Shown: positions 41,810-52,053, counted from the first letter of the stretch. The stretch: 64,000 nucleotides of DNA from Croceivirga sp. (GCA_028284285.1 JANQSA010000032.1:62001-126000); one strand, 5' to 3'. Notes: a model not told the origin generated them from the letters alone. Program-made: numbers and translations.

Positions 41810-44203
41810 ATGAGTAGTTCTATTCTTAAGCTAGTAGGTGTTTTTGCCATGATTATTTGTCCGTTTTCCATTTTTGGGCAGTCATCTGGCCCGTCGGAAA
41901 TGTTGGGAGAGGAGTGGAAGGCAATCAATGGCTATCCTTCTTACCTGCAACAAAACGAATCGGATTCTTTGGTGGTCTGGCAGGAACAAATTCTGCTACA
42001 CATGGATAAAGAGGCGTTACTCCCTAAAGATCATCTGTTTTTCAAGGCTTATGTACTCACCGGGCCAAATCAATTGAGGGTAAGTGCCAGTGAGGTAATG
42101 AAATTGGAACTCCTGGATAAAAAAGGGAATCTTGTGGAAACCCAATACCATAGAATTGAGGGTGGTGCCAGCTTTGGTGCTTTTCAAATTCCAAAGAAAA
42201 CGAAACCCGGGGAATATTATGTCCGGGCGTATACACGATGGATGTTAAACTACGGCGTGGAAAATTTTGCAGTAAAACGAGTTAAAATTGGACCGTTTAG
42301 AGCAAGTGCCGATTTTAACGAAGAGATGGAAAAACATGTGGAAGTTTTTCCTGAAGGTGGACAGCTCGTCGCCGGGTTGAAGAACAGGGTAGCGGTTGCT
42401 TCGGATTGGGTGGACCTGGGGGGTATGACTGTGGTTGATTCCAAACAAGAAGTGGTAGCAACGCTTAAGAAATTTGATGCCACGGTCGGTAGTTTTGCAC
42501 TGAATCCTGAAATGGGGCAAAGCTATTACCTGATGTCAAAAAATGGTAAAAAAATGCGATTACCCGATATCCAGGGATCAGGCTATGCTATTCAGGTGAA
42601 TAATATAGAAGCGGACAATGCCATTGTAGAGATTGCCGTTTCTCCATCATTACAGGGAAAACCGGTTACCCTGAAAGGAGAAGTCAACGGGATAACCCGG
42701 TTTGAAAGTGATATACGTTTTGATAAAAACAATACCACTAAAATAGAAGTGTCCAAGGCAGGCCTACCCAACGGAGTGGTTACGCTAAAAATTGAAGACG
42801 AACTTGGGCAAATATGGGCGCAACGCCCCTTACATATTGCGAATCAGGAATTAACCCTACATGTAAAGGAAACACATAATAATGAGAAAGAATCTTTCCT
42901 GCTTAAAGTGGTAGATAGCGAAGGAAAACCGGTTGCAACTGATATTTCTTTGTTGGTAAAAGACCAAAAGCACAATTCGCTATTCTCCGCGGATACCGAA
43001 AGCTTTACGGGTCAACGCAACCAAAGGTTCATTAATGACCTATTGGTTTGGACCAATCAGCTACCTAACGACTTTCCGTTGAACAAACACCAAGTACTGC
43101 CAACTGAAATCAAATATAGTTTCCAAAAGGGCCTGGAGTTTTATGGCCAGGCCTATGATTTGAATAATTCGCTACTCATGGATCAAAACATCCAGGTAGT
43201 GATATTCAAAGGGGATAACACCGTAATTCAGGAAGTAAAGACCAATTCAGAAGGTTTGTTCTGGCTGGAGAATCTGGATTTTGAAGGTGAGGTGGATATG
43301 CTTTTCAGAACAAATGGAGAAGATACCTACACTAACTTGGTCAGGGTAATACCCTTTGATTATGAAACTCCTGAATTGAAGATTAACTATGAAACGGCCA
43401 GCCAACCTTTAGCGCAAAATCCGAAAAGCAAACAGTTTATTTCCAAACAACGATTTGAAAACTTTGAGTTCAAGGATAAACCGGAACGCTTAATTCCTTT
43501 GGAAGGGGTAACCCTTACCGGGGATAAAAAAATGAAAAAGATCACACCTTCGGTCTACAACATTGAACCTACCAGGGTAGTCTACCAAAACCCAAAAAGG
43601 CCAAAAACAATTCCCCAACTCTTTCTGGGGATGCCTGGAGTCCAGGTGGAAGGTTTGGGAGATCTTTATCCTTCTATAACTATAATTGGTAATGTCGGCG
43701 CAGGTCCTGTGCTTTGGGTGGTGGATGGTTTTCCCTTGTCCCAAGCCGGTAATGGTGGTATGAGCACAATTGGCAATGGCACCATCAAACATTCTTTAGA
43801 CGAAATTTTAGATTTGGTAAACTTCCAGGATGTAGAACGCATAGAATTGCTTACCGGACCTGACGCGAGTATTTTCGGTTCCAGAGCTTCCGGAGGAGTA
43901 ATCCTGATTTATACCAGATCCGGGTCCTATGCCGCTGAAGTTGCTGTCCGTAAAGATGCGCAGTTGAAATTTAAGGGCTTTCAAAGTGCAGTACCTTTTG
44001 AGGAACTGATGACTTCAAAAAGAGGTAAAAGGACTAAAAAAAGCAGCACCTTGTATTGGAATCCCAATTTGAAAACCGATGCTAATGGTGAGGTGGAAGT
44101 TCCGTTCGCTTTAGTAAACAGTGAACAAATAATTCTGGAAGTAAAAGCCGTAACGAATGATGGCAAAAAGGGCAGTTTAATTACGACTCTTCTTCCGCAA
44201 TAA
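41810..44203 (+). CDS. MG2/carboxypeptidase-regulatory-like protein with C-terminal TonB-receptor plug domain but no beta-barrel
   Basis: 'LHMDKEALLPKDHLFFKAYV' MG-like N-region; plug 'TIPQLFLGMPGVQVEG...VLWVVDGFPL...DVERIELLTGPDASIFGSRASGGVILIYTR' near the C-terminus. Confidence 0.8.
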   Translation: MSSSILKLVGVFAMIICPFSIFGQSSGPSEMLGEEWKAINGYPSYLQQNESDSLVVWQEQILLHMDKEALLPKDHLFFKAYVLTGPNQLRVSASEVMKLELLDKKGNLVETQYHRIEGGASFGAFQIPKKTKPGEYYVRAYTRWMLNYGVENFAVKRVKIGPFRASADFNEEMEKHVEVFPEGGQLVAGLKNRVAVASDWVDLGGMTVVDSKQEVVATLKKFDATVGSFALNPEMGQSYYLMSKNGKKMRLPDIQGSGYAIQVNNIEADNAIVEIAVSPSLQGKPVTLKGEVNGITRFESDIRFDKNNTTKIEVSKAGLPNGVVTLKIEDELGQIWAQRPLHIANQELTLHVKETHNNEKESFLLKVVDSEGKPVATDISLLVKDQKHNSLFSADTESFTGQRNQRFINDLLVWTNQLPNDFPLNKHQVLPTEIKYSFQKGLEFYGQAYDLNNSLLMDQNIQVVIFKGDNTVIQEVKTNSEGLFWLENLDFEGEVDMLFRTNGEDTYTNLVRVIPFDYETPELKINYETASQPLAQNPKSKQFISKQRFENFEFKDKPERLIPLEGVTLTGDKKMKKITPSVYNIEPTRVVYQNPKRPKTIPQLFLGMPGVQVEGLGDLYPSITIIGNVGAGPVLWVVDGFPLSQAGNGGMSTIGNGTIKHSLDEILDLVNFQDVERIELLTGPDASIFGSRASGGVILIYTRSGSYAAEVAVRKDAQLKFKGFQSAVPFEELMTSKRGKRTKKSSTLYWNPNLKTDANGEVEVPFALVNSEQIILEVKAVTNDGKKGSLITTLLPQ

Positions 44204-44384
44204 TGGTTCAGGTTTTTGTAGACGGTTTTTTTAAAGAAAGGAAATTCTGGCTTTTCCCTGAAGCTTTAAATAATTACCAAAATAGTTGTTTCCTTAATGG
44301 CGAAACGGTATTTTTGCACCCGCCTGAACAACAAGGTGGAAACCTTTGGGCAGGCCAATTTTTTAATACGTTCATCATAACCTT

Positions 44385-44471
44385 GGAGAGGTGCCGGAGT
44401 GGTAACGGAGCAGATTGCTAATCTGTCGACGGGTAACCGTCGCCTGGGTTCGAGTCCCAGTCTCTCCGCCA
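44385..44471 (+). tRNA. tRNA-Ser(GCT), CCA encoded
   Basis: ggagagg...tctctccgcca acceptor; anticodon loop ttgctaa; long variable arm. Confidence 0.95.
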
Positions 44472-44596
44472 TCGTCAGCTGGAGCTGATAGAAGCAAAGG
44501 CTGACTATATGTCTGAAATATGTTTTCTTAGGCATAAAGTAAAAAAACTGAAAAGACTGATTTGAAGATGCCATCGCACCGTCTGGCACTTCCTCC

Positions 44597-44617
44597 AAAA
44601 TGTCCACTGGACATTTT
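44597..44617. repeat. 10-bp perfect palindrome aaaatgtcca-c-tggacatttt
   Basis: Direct inspection. Confidence 0.7.
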
Positions 44618-44627
44618 AGACTCAGTC

Positions 44628-44885
44628 CGGGGTGTAGTACCGTGTCAGGCACGGCGCAAGCTCCGCCCGCCTGCCTGACGGTAGGCAGGGAATCCGGTCT
44701 ACTTTTGTTAGGCGATTTGGGATTTGGGTATTAAAATTTGAAGTTTTCAGTTCGTAAGAACTGTTTCGGGGTGTAGTACCGTGTCAGGCACGGCATAAAC
44801 TCCGCCCGGTTACCGGTCTACTTTTGTTAGGCGGTTTAGGATTTGGGTATTAAAATTTGGAATTTTCAGTTCGTAAGAACTGTTT
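44628..44885 (+). repeat. two tandem imperfect repeats (44628-44766, 44767-44885), each headed by the tRNA-Pro 5' sequence cggggtgtag
   Basis: Shared blocks cggggtgtagtaccgtgtcaggcacgg, ccggtctacttttgttaggcg, atttgggtattaaaatttg and ttttcagttcgtaagaactgttt. Confidence 0.88.
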
Positions 44886-44960
44886 CGGGGTGTAGCGTAG
44901 CCCGGTTATCGCGCCTGCTTTGGGAGCAGGAGGTCGCAGGTTCGAATCCTGCCACCCCGA
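44886..44960 (+). tRNA. tRNA-Pro(TGG)
   Basis: cggggtg...caccccg acceptor, anticodon loop tttggga, T-arm caggttcgaatcctg. Confidence 0.95.
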
Positions 44961-44963
44961 CAA

Positions 44964-45024
44964 ATAAAAGCCAAAAAAGTTCTCGTAGAAAGTTTACTTT
45001 CTTAAGAGAACTTTTTGCTTTTAT
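44964..45024 (+). terminator. long hairpin after tRNA-Pro
   Basis: ataaaagc...aaaagttctc...gagaactttt...gcttttat nested inverted repeats. Confidence 0.7.
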
Positions 45025-45081
45025 AGAAAATTAAAGCACAGCTTTAATTTGCAACAATCCATCATCAGGATGCACGTAGTG

Positions 45082-45099
45082 AATCCTGCCACCCCGACG
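45082..45099 (+). repeat. 18-bp direct repeat of the tRNA-Pro 3' end (gaatcctgccaccccgac; first copy 44944-44961)
   Basis: Exact 18/18 match 138 bp downstream of the genuine copy. Confidence 0.9.
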
Positions 45100-45123
45100 A
45101 ACCACGTTTCAGTGGATGTCAAG

Positions 45124-45155
45124 GCACTGTCAACTGACTGATTGACAGTGCTTTT
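45124..45155. terminator. 10-bp perfect stem gcactgtcaa...ttgacagtgc plus T run
   Basis: Direct inspection. Confidence 0.7.
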
Positions 45156-45379
45156 CATTTTTATTGCATTCATCTAATATCATCTAAAATCATATAAAAG
45201 GTGTAGCGTTCGGTGAATCAGTTCAGAATAACAGTGTAAAATATTGATATACAAGTCATTGTGATTATGGACTGACTTCAGTCATCCCGACCAAAATAGC
45301 TCCATCTTTCTAAAATCCTCTTGTTTAGTTTTGTTATTTTAAGGTTAGTGTTGAAGATGGATTCATTTGCCATCTATAT

Positions 45380-46951
45380 TTATGAAAGTAAAACATAAAT
45401 TAAAACCGTCGCTACGATAAGTATCGTACCCATTATATTCACCAAAGGCCATTTTTTATCTGAAGTATCTTCATACGTTTTTTCTATGTAAACTGTATCT
45501 CCATACATTTTGGAAACAATAAACATGATAATAAAATTTAAAACGAACTCTATACCCCAAAGATGTACAAAATGGATATTTACATCAAAAACAAATGTGG
45601 TTAGAATGTAAAAGGTGAATCCAAAGAAAAGCCCCGCTTTTGCCCCAATTGCATTAACTTGTTTTACAAAAATTCCAGCGATTATTACCGAAGAAATAGG
45701 GATAAAGAAAATACCATTTAATTCCTGCAATAGAAAATAAAGCCCGTCAGGGGCATAGGCCACCAAGGGGGCAACAGTTATTGAGATGACGGCCAACAGT
45801 ACCGATATCAGTTTTCCGTAACGCACCAGTTTTTCATCCGAAACGTTTTTGTCAATAGATTTTTTATAGATATCATAACAGAATACGGTACTTGCCGAAT
45901 TCAGTACACTATTGAATGTACTGAGGACCGCACCAAGAATAACCGCTGCGAAAAAACCAAACAAATACGTTGGCAGTACTTTCTTCACCAGCATGGGGTA
46001 AATCAAATCCGGTGTTTCGTAGTAAGAGTCTTGAAAATAGTAAAAGGCGATCAACCCAGGCAAAACAATAATCAATGGTACCAAGAGCTTAAGAACACCT
46101 GTATAAATCAGACCTTTCTGTGCTTCAATCAAGTTCTTTGCGCCAAATGCCCTTTGAATGATAGCTTGGTTCATTCCCCAAAAATAAATTTGATTGATCA
46201 TTAGCCCTGTAAACAATACAGAAAAGGGCAAAACGGAATCGGGCTTTCCAATAATATCAAATTTATCAGGAGCAAAATCATAAACGGTAGAGAGTCCTTC
46301 AAGTATATTGCCGCTACCAATTTCATACAATGCAATTCCAGGTATCAATAAGCCCCCTAACATAAGCCCCACACCATTTAGAGTATCAGAATATGCCACT
46401 GCTTTTAATCCTCCAAAAATGGCATACAAAGAGCCTATTACGCCGATGATCAAGACCATATAGATCATAGCTACACTCTTGGGCACACTAAATAGTGTAG
46501 AAAAATCGAAAACACTTTCAATATTGATAGCGCCCGAGTACAGTACAATAGGCAACAAGGTAACCACAAAGGACAGCATTAATAAAAAGGCCACGATAGA
46601 ACGTGTTAAGCCGTCAAAACGTTTTTCTAAAAACTCCGGGATAGTGGTCAAACCCATCCGAATGAACCGTGGCAAAAAGAAAATTGCAGCAATGACAAGA
46701 GCGATTGCGGATGTAACCTCCCAAGCAATGACTATAATCCCATTTTTATAGGAACTACCGTTCATTCCAATCAAATGCTCTGTAGAAATATTGGTCAAGA
46801 TCATTGACCCTGCAATTATGGGTCCTGTTAGACTTTTTCCGGCTAAAAAATAACCTTTTGCCGTGCTGAAGTTATCTTTTCTAAGCTTATAAACCGTGTA
46901 AATGATAACGAATAGCGTAAAACCAAAAAAACCAATATAGGCAGAGATCAT
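45380..46951 (-). CDS. sodium/solute symporter (SSS family), candidate inositol/uronate importer
   Basis: About 13 TM segments, 'FLAGKSLTGPIIAGSMILTNISTEHLIGMNGSSYKNG', 'AVAYSDTLNGVGLMLGG'. Confidence 0.85.
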   Translation of the reverse strand: MISAYIGFFGFTLFVIIYTVYKLRKDNFSTAKGYFLAGKSLTGPIIAGSMILTNISTEHLIGMNGSSYKNGIIVIAWEVTSAIALVIAAIFFLPRFIRMGLTTIPEFLEKRFDGLTRSIVAFLLMLSFVVTLLPIVLYSGAINIESVFDFSTLFSVPKSVAMIYMVLIIGVIGSLYAIFGGLKAVAYSDTLNGVGLMLGGLLIPGIALYEIGSGNILEGLSTVYDFAPDKFDIIGKPDSVLPFSVLFTGLMINQIYFWGMNQAIIQRAFGAKNLIEAQKGLIYTGVLKLLVPLIIVLPGLIAFYYFQDSYYETPDLIYPMLVKKVLPTYLFGFFAAVILGAVLSTFNSVLNSASTVFCYDIYKKSIDKNVSDEKLVRYGKLISVLLAVISITVAPLVAYAPDGLYFLLQELNGIFFIPISSVIIAGIFVKQVNAIGAKAGLFFGFTFYILTTFVFDVNIHFVHLWGIEFVLNFIIMFIVSKMYGDTVYIEKTYEDTSDKKWPLVNIMGTILIVATVLIYVLLS

Positions 46952-46967
46952 TATGGCAGTTACCCAA

Positions 46968-47852
46968 TTAGAATTTCAATGTTGCTGGCAAATATTTGGC
47001 AACCAAATCTTCATAATAAGGCTTTAATGCTTTAGCATCTGGTGGCGTGGGTGCTTTTGAATACAAATCGTAGGGGTTGAATTTTTTGACCCATTCGAAC
47101 ATTTCATGGTCTTTTTTATCCATTAAATGATTGTATGCACCTTCACGGTGTTGGGCATAGAACGAATGGTAGCGAATCATGTAAAGTGCTGGTTCGGGCA
47201 AATAATCTTTCATGATTTGATAAAGATATTCATCATGCCCCCAGCTCATTTTAACTTGGTCCAACCCGCAATTTTCCTTGTACACCCCAAGTTTACTTGT
47301 ATATCTTTCGTCTTTTGAATCTGGATTCTCCTCAAAAAATTCGGGATATACTATCTTATCAGAAAAGGCACATCCTACAGGGAAAGTATCGCCCACAACG
47401 GCCCACTGCGGTTCGCCAAAGAGACAAAGTACTTTGCCCACATCGTGCAAGAAACCGGTCAATACAAACCAATCGGGATGTCCATCTGCACGAATCGCCT
47501 CGGATGTTTGCAACAAGTGCTGCAATTGATCTAAATCGATATCAGGGTCGCTATCATCAACAAGCGTATTAAGAAAATCTACAGCTTCCCAGAGTGTCAT
47601 GGTACGTTTATCAAATTTCAGAAATTCGGCTTCCTTTTCTTTTACGAAATCATACGTCTGAAACTTATGGTTTAACCGATAGAATTCACGTACGCCATCA
47701 ACCCTTTCAGAATCGACATAATTTCTGTAGTCTTCTTTCTCTTTTACCGTTTCGTCAGGGTCGGGGTAGCGCCGTAACAAATCATCTTCCCAGTCATCCA
47801 CATCGTTCATTGGCTGCCGAAGATTCTTATTTTCAGATGGTTTCATAGACAC
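46968..47852 (-). CDS. inositol oxygenase (myo-inositol to D-glucuronate)
   Basis: MIOX signatures: [77 protein letters not shown]. Confidence 0.93.
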   Translation of the reverse strand: MSMKPSENKNLRQPMNDVDDWEDDLLRRYPDPDETVKEKEDYRNYVDSERVDGVREFYRLNHKFQTYDFVKEKEAEFLKFDKRTMTLWEAVDFLNTLVDDSDPDIDLDQLQHLLQTSEAIRADGHPDWFVLTGFLHDVGKVLCLFGEPQWAVVGDTFPVGCAFSDKIVYPEFFEENPDSKDERYTSKLGVYKENCGLDQVKMSWGHDEYLYQIMKDYLPEPALYMIRYHSFYAQHREGAYNHLMDKKDHEMFEWVKKFNPYDLYSKAPTPPDAKALKPYYEDLVAKYLPATLKF

Positions 47853-47949
47853 TGTATTTGGTTAACGTAGAAAAACGAAAGTACTGTTTCAGAAACTAGA
47901 GAACATGGAATATCATTTCAAAAATATGGATATTTTCAAGCCTGCTGAT

Positions 47950-50900
47950 TTATATTGATTTCGTTTGTATATTTTTTTTAATCAATTGACTGGGTGGATA
48001 GCCAAATTGCTTCTTAAAACAACGACTGAAATACAAGGGGTCGTTGAATCCTACCAAGACTGAGACCTCAGAAACGTTGTATCGCCTACTTTTCAGTAAC
48101 CCTGCCGCCTGTTTTAAACGTATTGTGCGAATGAATTCGTTAGGTGCCAAATCGGTCAACTCTTTGATTTTCCTATATAATTTGGAAGAGCTCATGTTTA
48201 GTTCTTGGCACAACAAGGAAGTGGTTAAATCAGCCTCACCAATTTTTTTATCAATCAGTTCAGTTATTTTTTTCATAAACTCTTCGTCGATGGGTGAGTG
48301 TGTCAAAAGGGATATCTCACTGTCAACTTCACCTGAAAATTTAGCCTTCAGTTCTTTTCGTGAATTGATGATATTTACGATTCTGGTCTTTAGTAATGCG
48401 GGGTCAAAAGGTTTTACCATATAGTCATCGGCACCTACATTGTATCCATGTACTTTATCCTCATTTTCAGAACGCGCGGTCAGCAAAATAACAGGAATAT
48501 GACTTATGGCCTCATCCTTTTTTAATTCTTTACAGAATCGAAGTCCATCCATAACGGGCATCATAATGTCCGCAATACATAGCATGGGCATTATCTTACG
48601 ACACATTTGCAGGCCCTGCTGTCCATTCTCGGCGCAATATACCTTGTAGTACTCCGAAAGATATTCCTCTACATAGTTCCGTAATTCAATATTGTCTTCT
48701 ATAATGAGTATTTTCTCTTTGATATGGGTTGATTGTACAATCTTCTTTTTAGGGGCAGTTTTTCCTAATGCTTTTATACCCGATGTTTTTATTGATACGT
48801 TTCGTATTTCATTTTCATCAAAATACTTTCTTTCAATTGGTATCTTCACCGTAAAAATCGACCCCTTGTTTGGTTCACTCTGGAGTACTATTGTTCCCTT
48901 ATGTACTTCTACAAGGGACTTTACCAGTGAGAGCCCAATACCTGAGCCCGTTGTGCTGTCTTTACCGTTTCTTGCCTGGTAAAAGCGTGAAAAGATGTTT
49001 TTTTGGGCTGATTGTGGTATCCCAATACCGTCGTCACTGATTTCAAGCAGCAGGTGTTTTTCTGAGTCGTCGGTGAATCCTACGAACAGGTCTACACTAC
49101 CATTACTATCGGTGAATTTTATTGCATTGGACAAAAGATTGTACAGTATTTTATCCAATTTATCCTTATCCATCCATCCGGTAATAGCATCGTACTCACA
49201 ATTAAAGTTAAAGGAGATGTTCTTGCTAACGGCCCAATCTTTAAAGGAGTCAAAAATATTCTGGCATTGCTGTAATATATCTATTTCACCAACTTTTAGG
49301 CTTAACCCTCCTGTTTGTGCCTTTCTAAAGTCCAGTATTTGGTTAACGAGGTTGAGCAACAGATTGGCATTTTGATGGATAAGCTGGGAGCGTGACTCTA
49401 AAAATTGATTTTGTATTTCGGTCGACTTTTTAACAAGGTCTTTGGCCGGACCTAAAATTAGCGTCAATGGTGTTCTAAGCTCATGTGAAATGTTGGTGAA
49501 AAATCGAAATTTTTCATTGTTCAATTTTTCAATACGCTCCTGTTTTATTTTTTCAAAAAGCAAAGCCTGACGCAGACGGGATTTGTTTTTTAATTCTCTT
49601 CGGACAATGAAAAAGCCGATCAATAAAACTGTTAGTGTAATCACCAAAGCTTCTGGAGTTAGCCAAAATGGTGATTTTATGGTGATGTCATAAGAGGCAA
49701 AATCACTCCAATATCCATTGCTATTGCTGGAACGCAGCTTAAAGGTATACTTGTTGGGATAGAGGTTTGTATACTGTACGGTTCTGGAATTGCTCCCGAC
49801 AGTGATCCAATCCTTGTCAAAACCTTCTAGTTTGTACTCATATTTGTTCAAACCTTCGTTGGAGAAAGAAGGATTGGAAAACTGTAGTGAAAAATTACGG
49901 TTATTATAATTGAGAACCACTTTTTTTCCATAATTGAGGTCCTGCATATCAAACTTTTGTTTGTTGATTTTGACCCCTGGATAGACCAATTTGTTCTGAA
50001 CTTTAAATTCTGTGATAAAAGGTTTTGGTGACCACTGGTTTTCCTTCAAGCTGTAGGGTGAAAAATATATGACACCATTCTTGCCCCCGAGGAAGATATC
50101 TGAGCCCGCTACGTGATAAAATCCACTTGAACTGAACACATCCAATCGATTACCACTATTCGTATTGTAAACACTGACCTCATTGTTTTCTGTATCCAAT
50201 TTGGCAATACTGTTGTTCATGTTCAACCAGATCATACCATTGGCGTCCGTAAGCATATCGGTTATCCATTTACCAGATAGTTCTGCAGGGCCGTCAAACC
50301 TTTCAAAAGCATCCTCTTTTGAATTGTAATAACTGAGACCAAGTCTTGTTGCGGCCCATAAATTATTCCGGGGGTCAATGATGATATCGCTTACGTTATC
50401 ATGTGGCAGGCCTCCTGGATAATCTGTAGAGGCCCTGTAGTTTTTAATGTCATTTGTTATTAGATCTAAGCTAGCTACACCATCCTCAGTAGCGAACCAT
50501 ATTTTTTTATTGTTGTTGGCAACTACTATTTTATTTATGGACCGTCCGGGAAGCAATCTTCCCATATCTTGAATTGGCGTCAATGTTTTTTTATCGAAGA
50601 AAAGTGCCCCGCCCTCAAAAGAACCAGCTATCATGCTGGTATCATTGTAGTTGCTAAATGTAAGCACCGATGAGCCTTGAAATCCCAAATCTACATCTCT
50701 CCAAGTATTATTAATGTAGTCGTATACTAAAATACGACCATCCCAAAGCCCGCAGTAGAAAACTTTGCCATCTTCAGAATAGATACTGGCGATATCATAT
50801 TTTTTGTCAAAAAGTGGCAAGAACTCGTCTTTATGCATGATGAACAAACCATTGTGCCTGGTAGCAACAATTACTTTATTGTCATATGTTTTTGAAAATC

Positions 50901-52035
50901 CGCGTATTCGAGGAACTTGATTGTCAATGTGCAATGAGATGCTCTTATTAAGTTTGAACTGGTTTTTGTATGGGTCATATTTATCAAGTCCATCTTCGGT
51001 GCCAATCCACAATACTCCAGAAGTATCAAAATAAAGCGCATAAACAAGGTTATCTACAACAGAACTATCATCTGAAAGTATGGTATAGTGCCAATCGTAG
51101 TTTCCATCTGCTATATCTTCTAGTTGGTTACAGGTAAGAAGACCACCCAACGTACCGACCCAATATTGCCCTTCAGGGGAACGCGCCACCGAAATAAAGT
51201 GAGGTCCTAGTTGCTCTCTGACTCCTCGATTTTCTATATATAGATTTTTAAAAGCATTTTTTTCCTCGTCTAGTTTGAAAAGGCCATTTCGTGTTCCGAT
51301 AAAAATATCTGATTTATGATCTTGGTAGATAAAATTTAAATAGGGGTTTTGTTCTTCTAGATCAGATGGTGATAAGGTGTACTGGAATATACGGTTACTG
51401 TTTCCGTCATTGTCCAACACTATTTTCGCAACAGATTTTTTTCCGTACGAACCGACCCAGATATTTCCCTGGTTATCTTCGAAAATTTCCTTTACGTAGT
51501 TGAATCCGTCGATATCAATCTTGACAAAAACATCCTCACTACGCAAATACCTGTAAAGTCCTCGAGTCTTTGTGCCTACCCATACTCTTTTTTTGCTATC
51601 CACAAGCACCGAACGTATTTCACTATCGCCCAGACTATCTGGATTATCGGCCTCTGGTAAAAAGGTTCGAAAGGAATGGCGCTCTAAATTCAAATAGGTC
51701 AATCCATTTCTGGTGCCAATCCAAAGTTCATTGGAATCACTATCGAACTCCAATGCTGTAATATCATCATTTTTGAGTCCGTAGGTATTGGTCAGACTAC
51801 TCAGGTAGGGTTTAAACTGATACCCATCAAAACGATTAAGACCCCAAAATGTGCCTAACCATAGGAGACCACTATTATCCTGTATGATATGGCGAACAGA
51901 ATTGTGGGACAATCCATCATTATCATTGTAATGTTCGAACTTGATATTCTGAGAATTACCCAGAAAACATAGGAATAGTATCGGGATCAATTCTTTCCCG
52001 AGCGGTATTTTACAAAATCGGAGCAATAAATGCAT
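47950..52035 (-). CDS. hybrid two-component system regulator (HTCS: reg-prop sensor, histidine kinase, receiver, AraC HTH)
   Basis: 'LSHNSVRHIIQDNSGLLWLGTFWGLNRFDGY', Y_Y_Y, ISHELRTPLTLILGP, receiver LIIEDN...MPVMDG, C-terminal AraC HTH. Confidence 0.95.
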   Translation of the reverse strand: MHLLLRFCKIPLGKELIPILFLCFLGNSQNIKFEHYNDNDGLSHNSVRHIIQDNSGLLWLGTFWGLNRFDGYQFKPYLSSLTNTYGLKNDDITALEFDSDSNELWIGTRNGLTYLNLERHSFRTFLPEADNPDSLGDSEIRSVLVDSKKRVWVGTKTRGLYRYLRSEDVFVKIDIDGFNYVKEIFEDNQGNIWVGSYGKKSVAKIVLDNDGNSNRIFQYTLSPSDLEEQNPYLNFIYQDHKSDIFIGTRNGLFKLDEEKNAFKNLYIENRGVREQLGPHFISVARSPEGQYWVGTLGGLLTCNQLEDIADGNYDWHYTILSDDSSVVDNLVYALYFDTSGVLWIGTEDGLDKYDPYKNQFKLNKSISLHIDNQVPRIRGFSKTYDNKVIVATRHNGLFIMHKDEFLPLFDKKYDIASIYSEDGKVFYCGLWDGRILVYDYINNTWRDVDLGFQGSSVLTFSNYNDTSMIAGSFEGGALFFDKKTLTPIQDMGRLLPGRSINKIVVANNNKKIWFATEDGVASLDLITNDIKNYRASTDYPGGLPHDNVSDIIIDPRNNLWAATRLGLSYYNSKEDAFERFDGPAELSGKWITDMLTDANGMIWLNMNNSIAKLDTENNEVSVYNTNSGNRLDVFSSSGFYHVAGSDIFLGGKNGVIYFSPYSLKENQWSPKPFITEFKVQNKLVYPGVKINKQKFDMQDLNYGKKVVLNYNNRNFSLQFSNPSFSNEGLNKYEYKLEGFDKDWITVGSNSRTVQYTNLYPNKYTFKLRSSNSNGYWSDFASYDITIKSPFWLTPEALVITLTVLLIGFFIVRRELKNKSRLRQALLFEKIKQERIEKLNNEKFRFFTNISHELRTPLTLILGPAKDLVKKSTEIQNQFLESRSQLIHQNANLLLNLVNQILDFRKAQTGGLSLKVGEIDILQQCQNIFDSFKDWAVSKNISFNFNCEYDAITGWMDKDKLDKILYNLLSNAIKFTDSNGSVDLFVGFTDDSEKHLLLEISDDGIGIPQSAQKNIFSRFYQARNGKDSTTGSGIGLSLVKSLVEVHKGTIVLQSEPNKGSIFTVKIPIERKYFDENEIRNVSIKTSGIKALGKTAPKKKIVQSTHIKEKILIIEDNIELRNYVEEYLSEYYKVYCAENGQQGLQMCRKIMPMLCIADIMMPVMDGLRFCKELKKDEAISHIPVILLTARSENEDKVHGYNVGADDYMVKPFDPALLKTRIVNIINSRKELKAKFSGEVDSEISLLTHSPIDEEFMKKITELIDKKIGEADLTTSLLCQELNMSSSKLYRKIKELTDLAPNEFIRTIRLKQAAGLLKSRRYNVSEVSVLVGFNDPLYFSRCFKKQFGYPPSQLIKKNIQTKSI

Positions 52036-52053
52036 ACTGTAATTTACAATTTA

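Noticed and set aside
44203-45034. ORFs 44203-44421(+), 44266-44652(-) and 44843-45034(+)
   Set aside because: They read through or next to tRNA-Ser/tRNA-Pro and the repeats ('QEVAGSNPATPT', 'MAERLGLEPRRRLPVDR' are typical tRNA-derived translations).
45124-45155. Hairpin gcactgtcaa/ttgacagtgc as a novel ncRNA
   Set aside because: Short perfect stem plus T run is adequately explained as a terminator between tRNA-Pro remnants and the symporter gene end.
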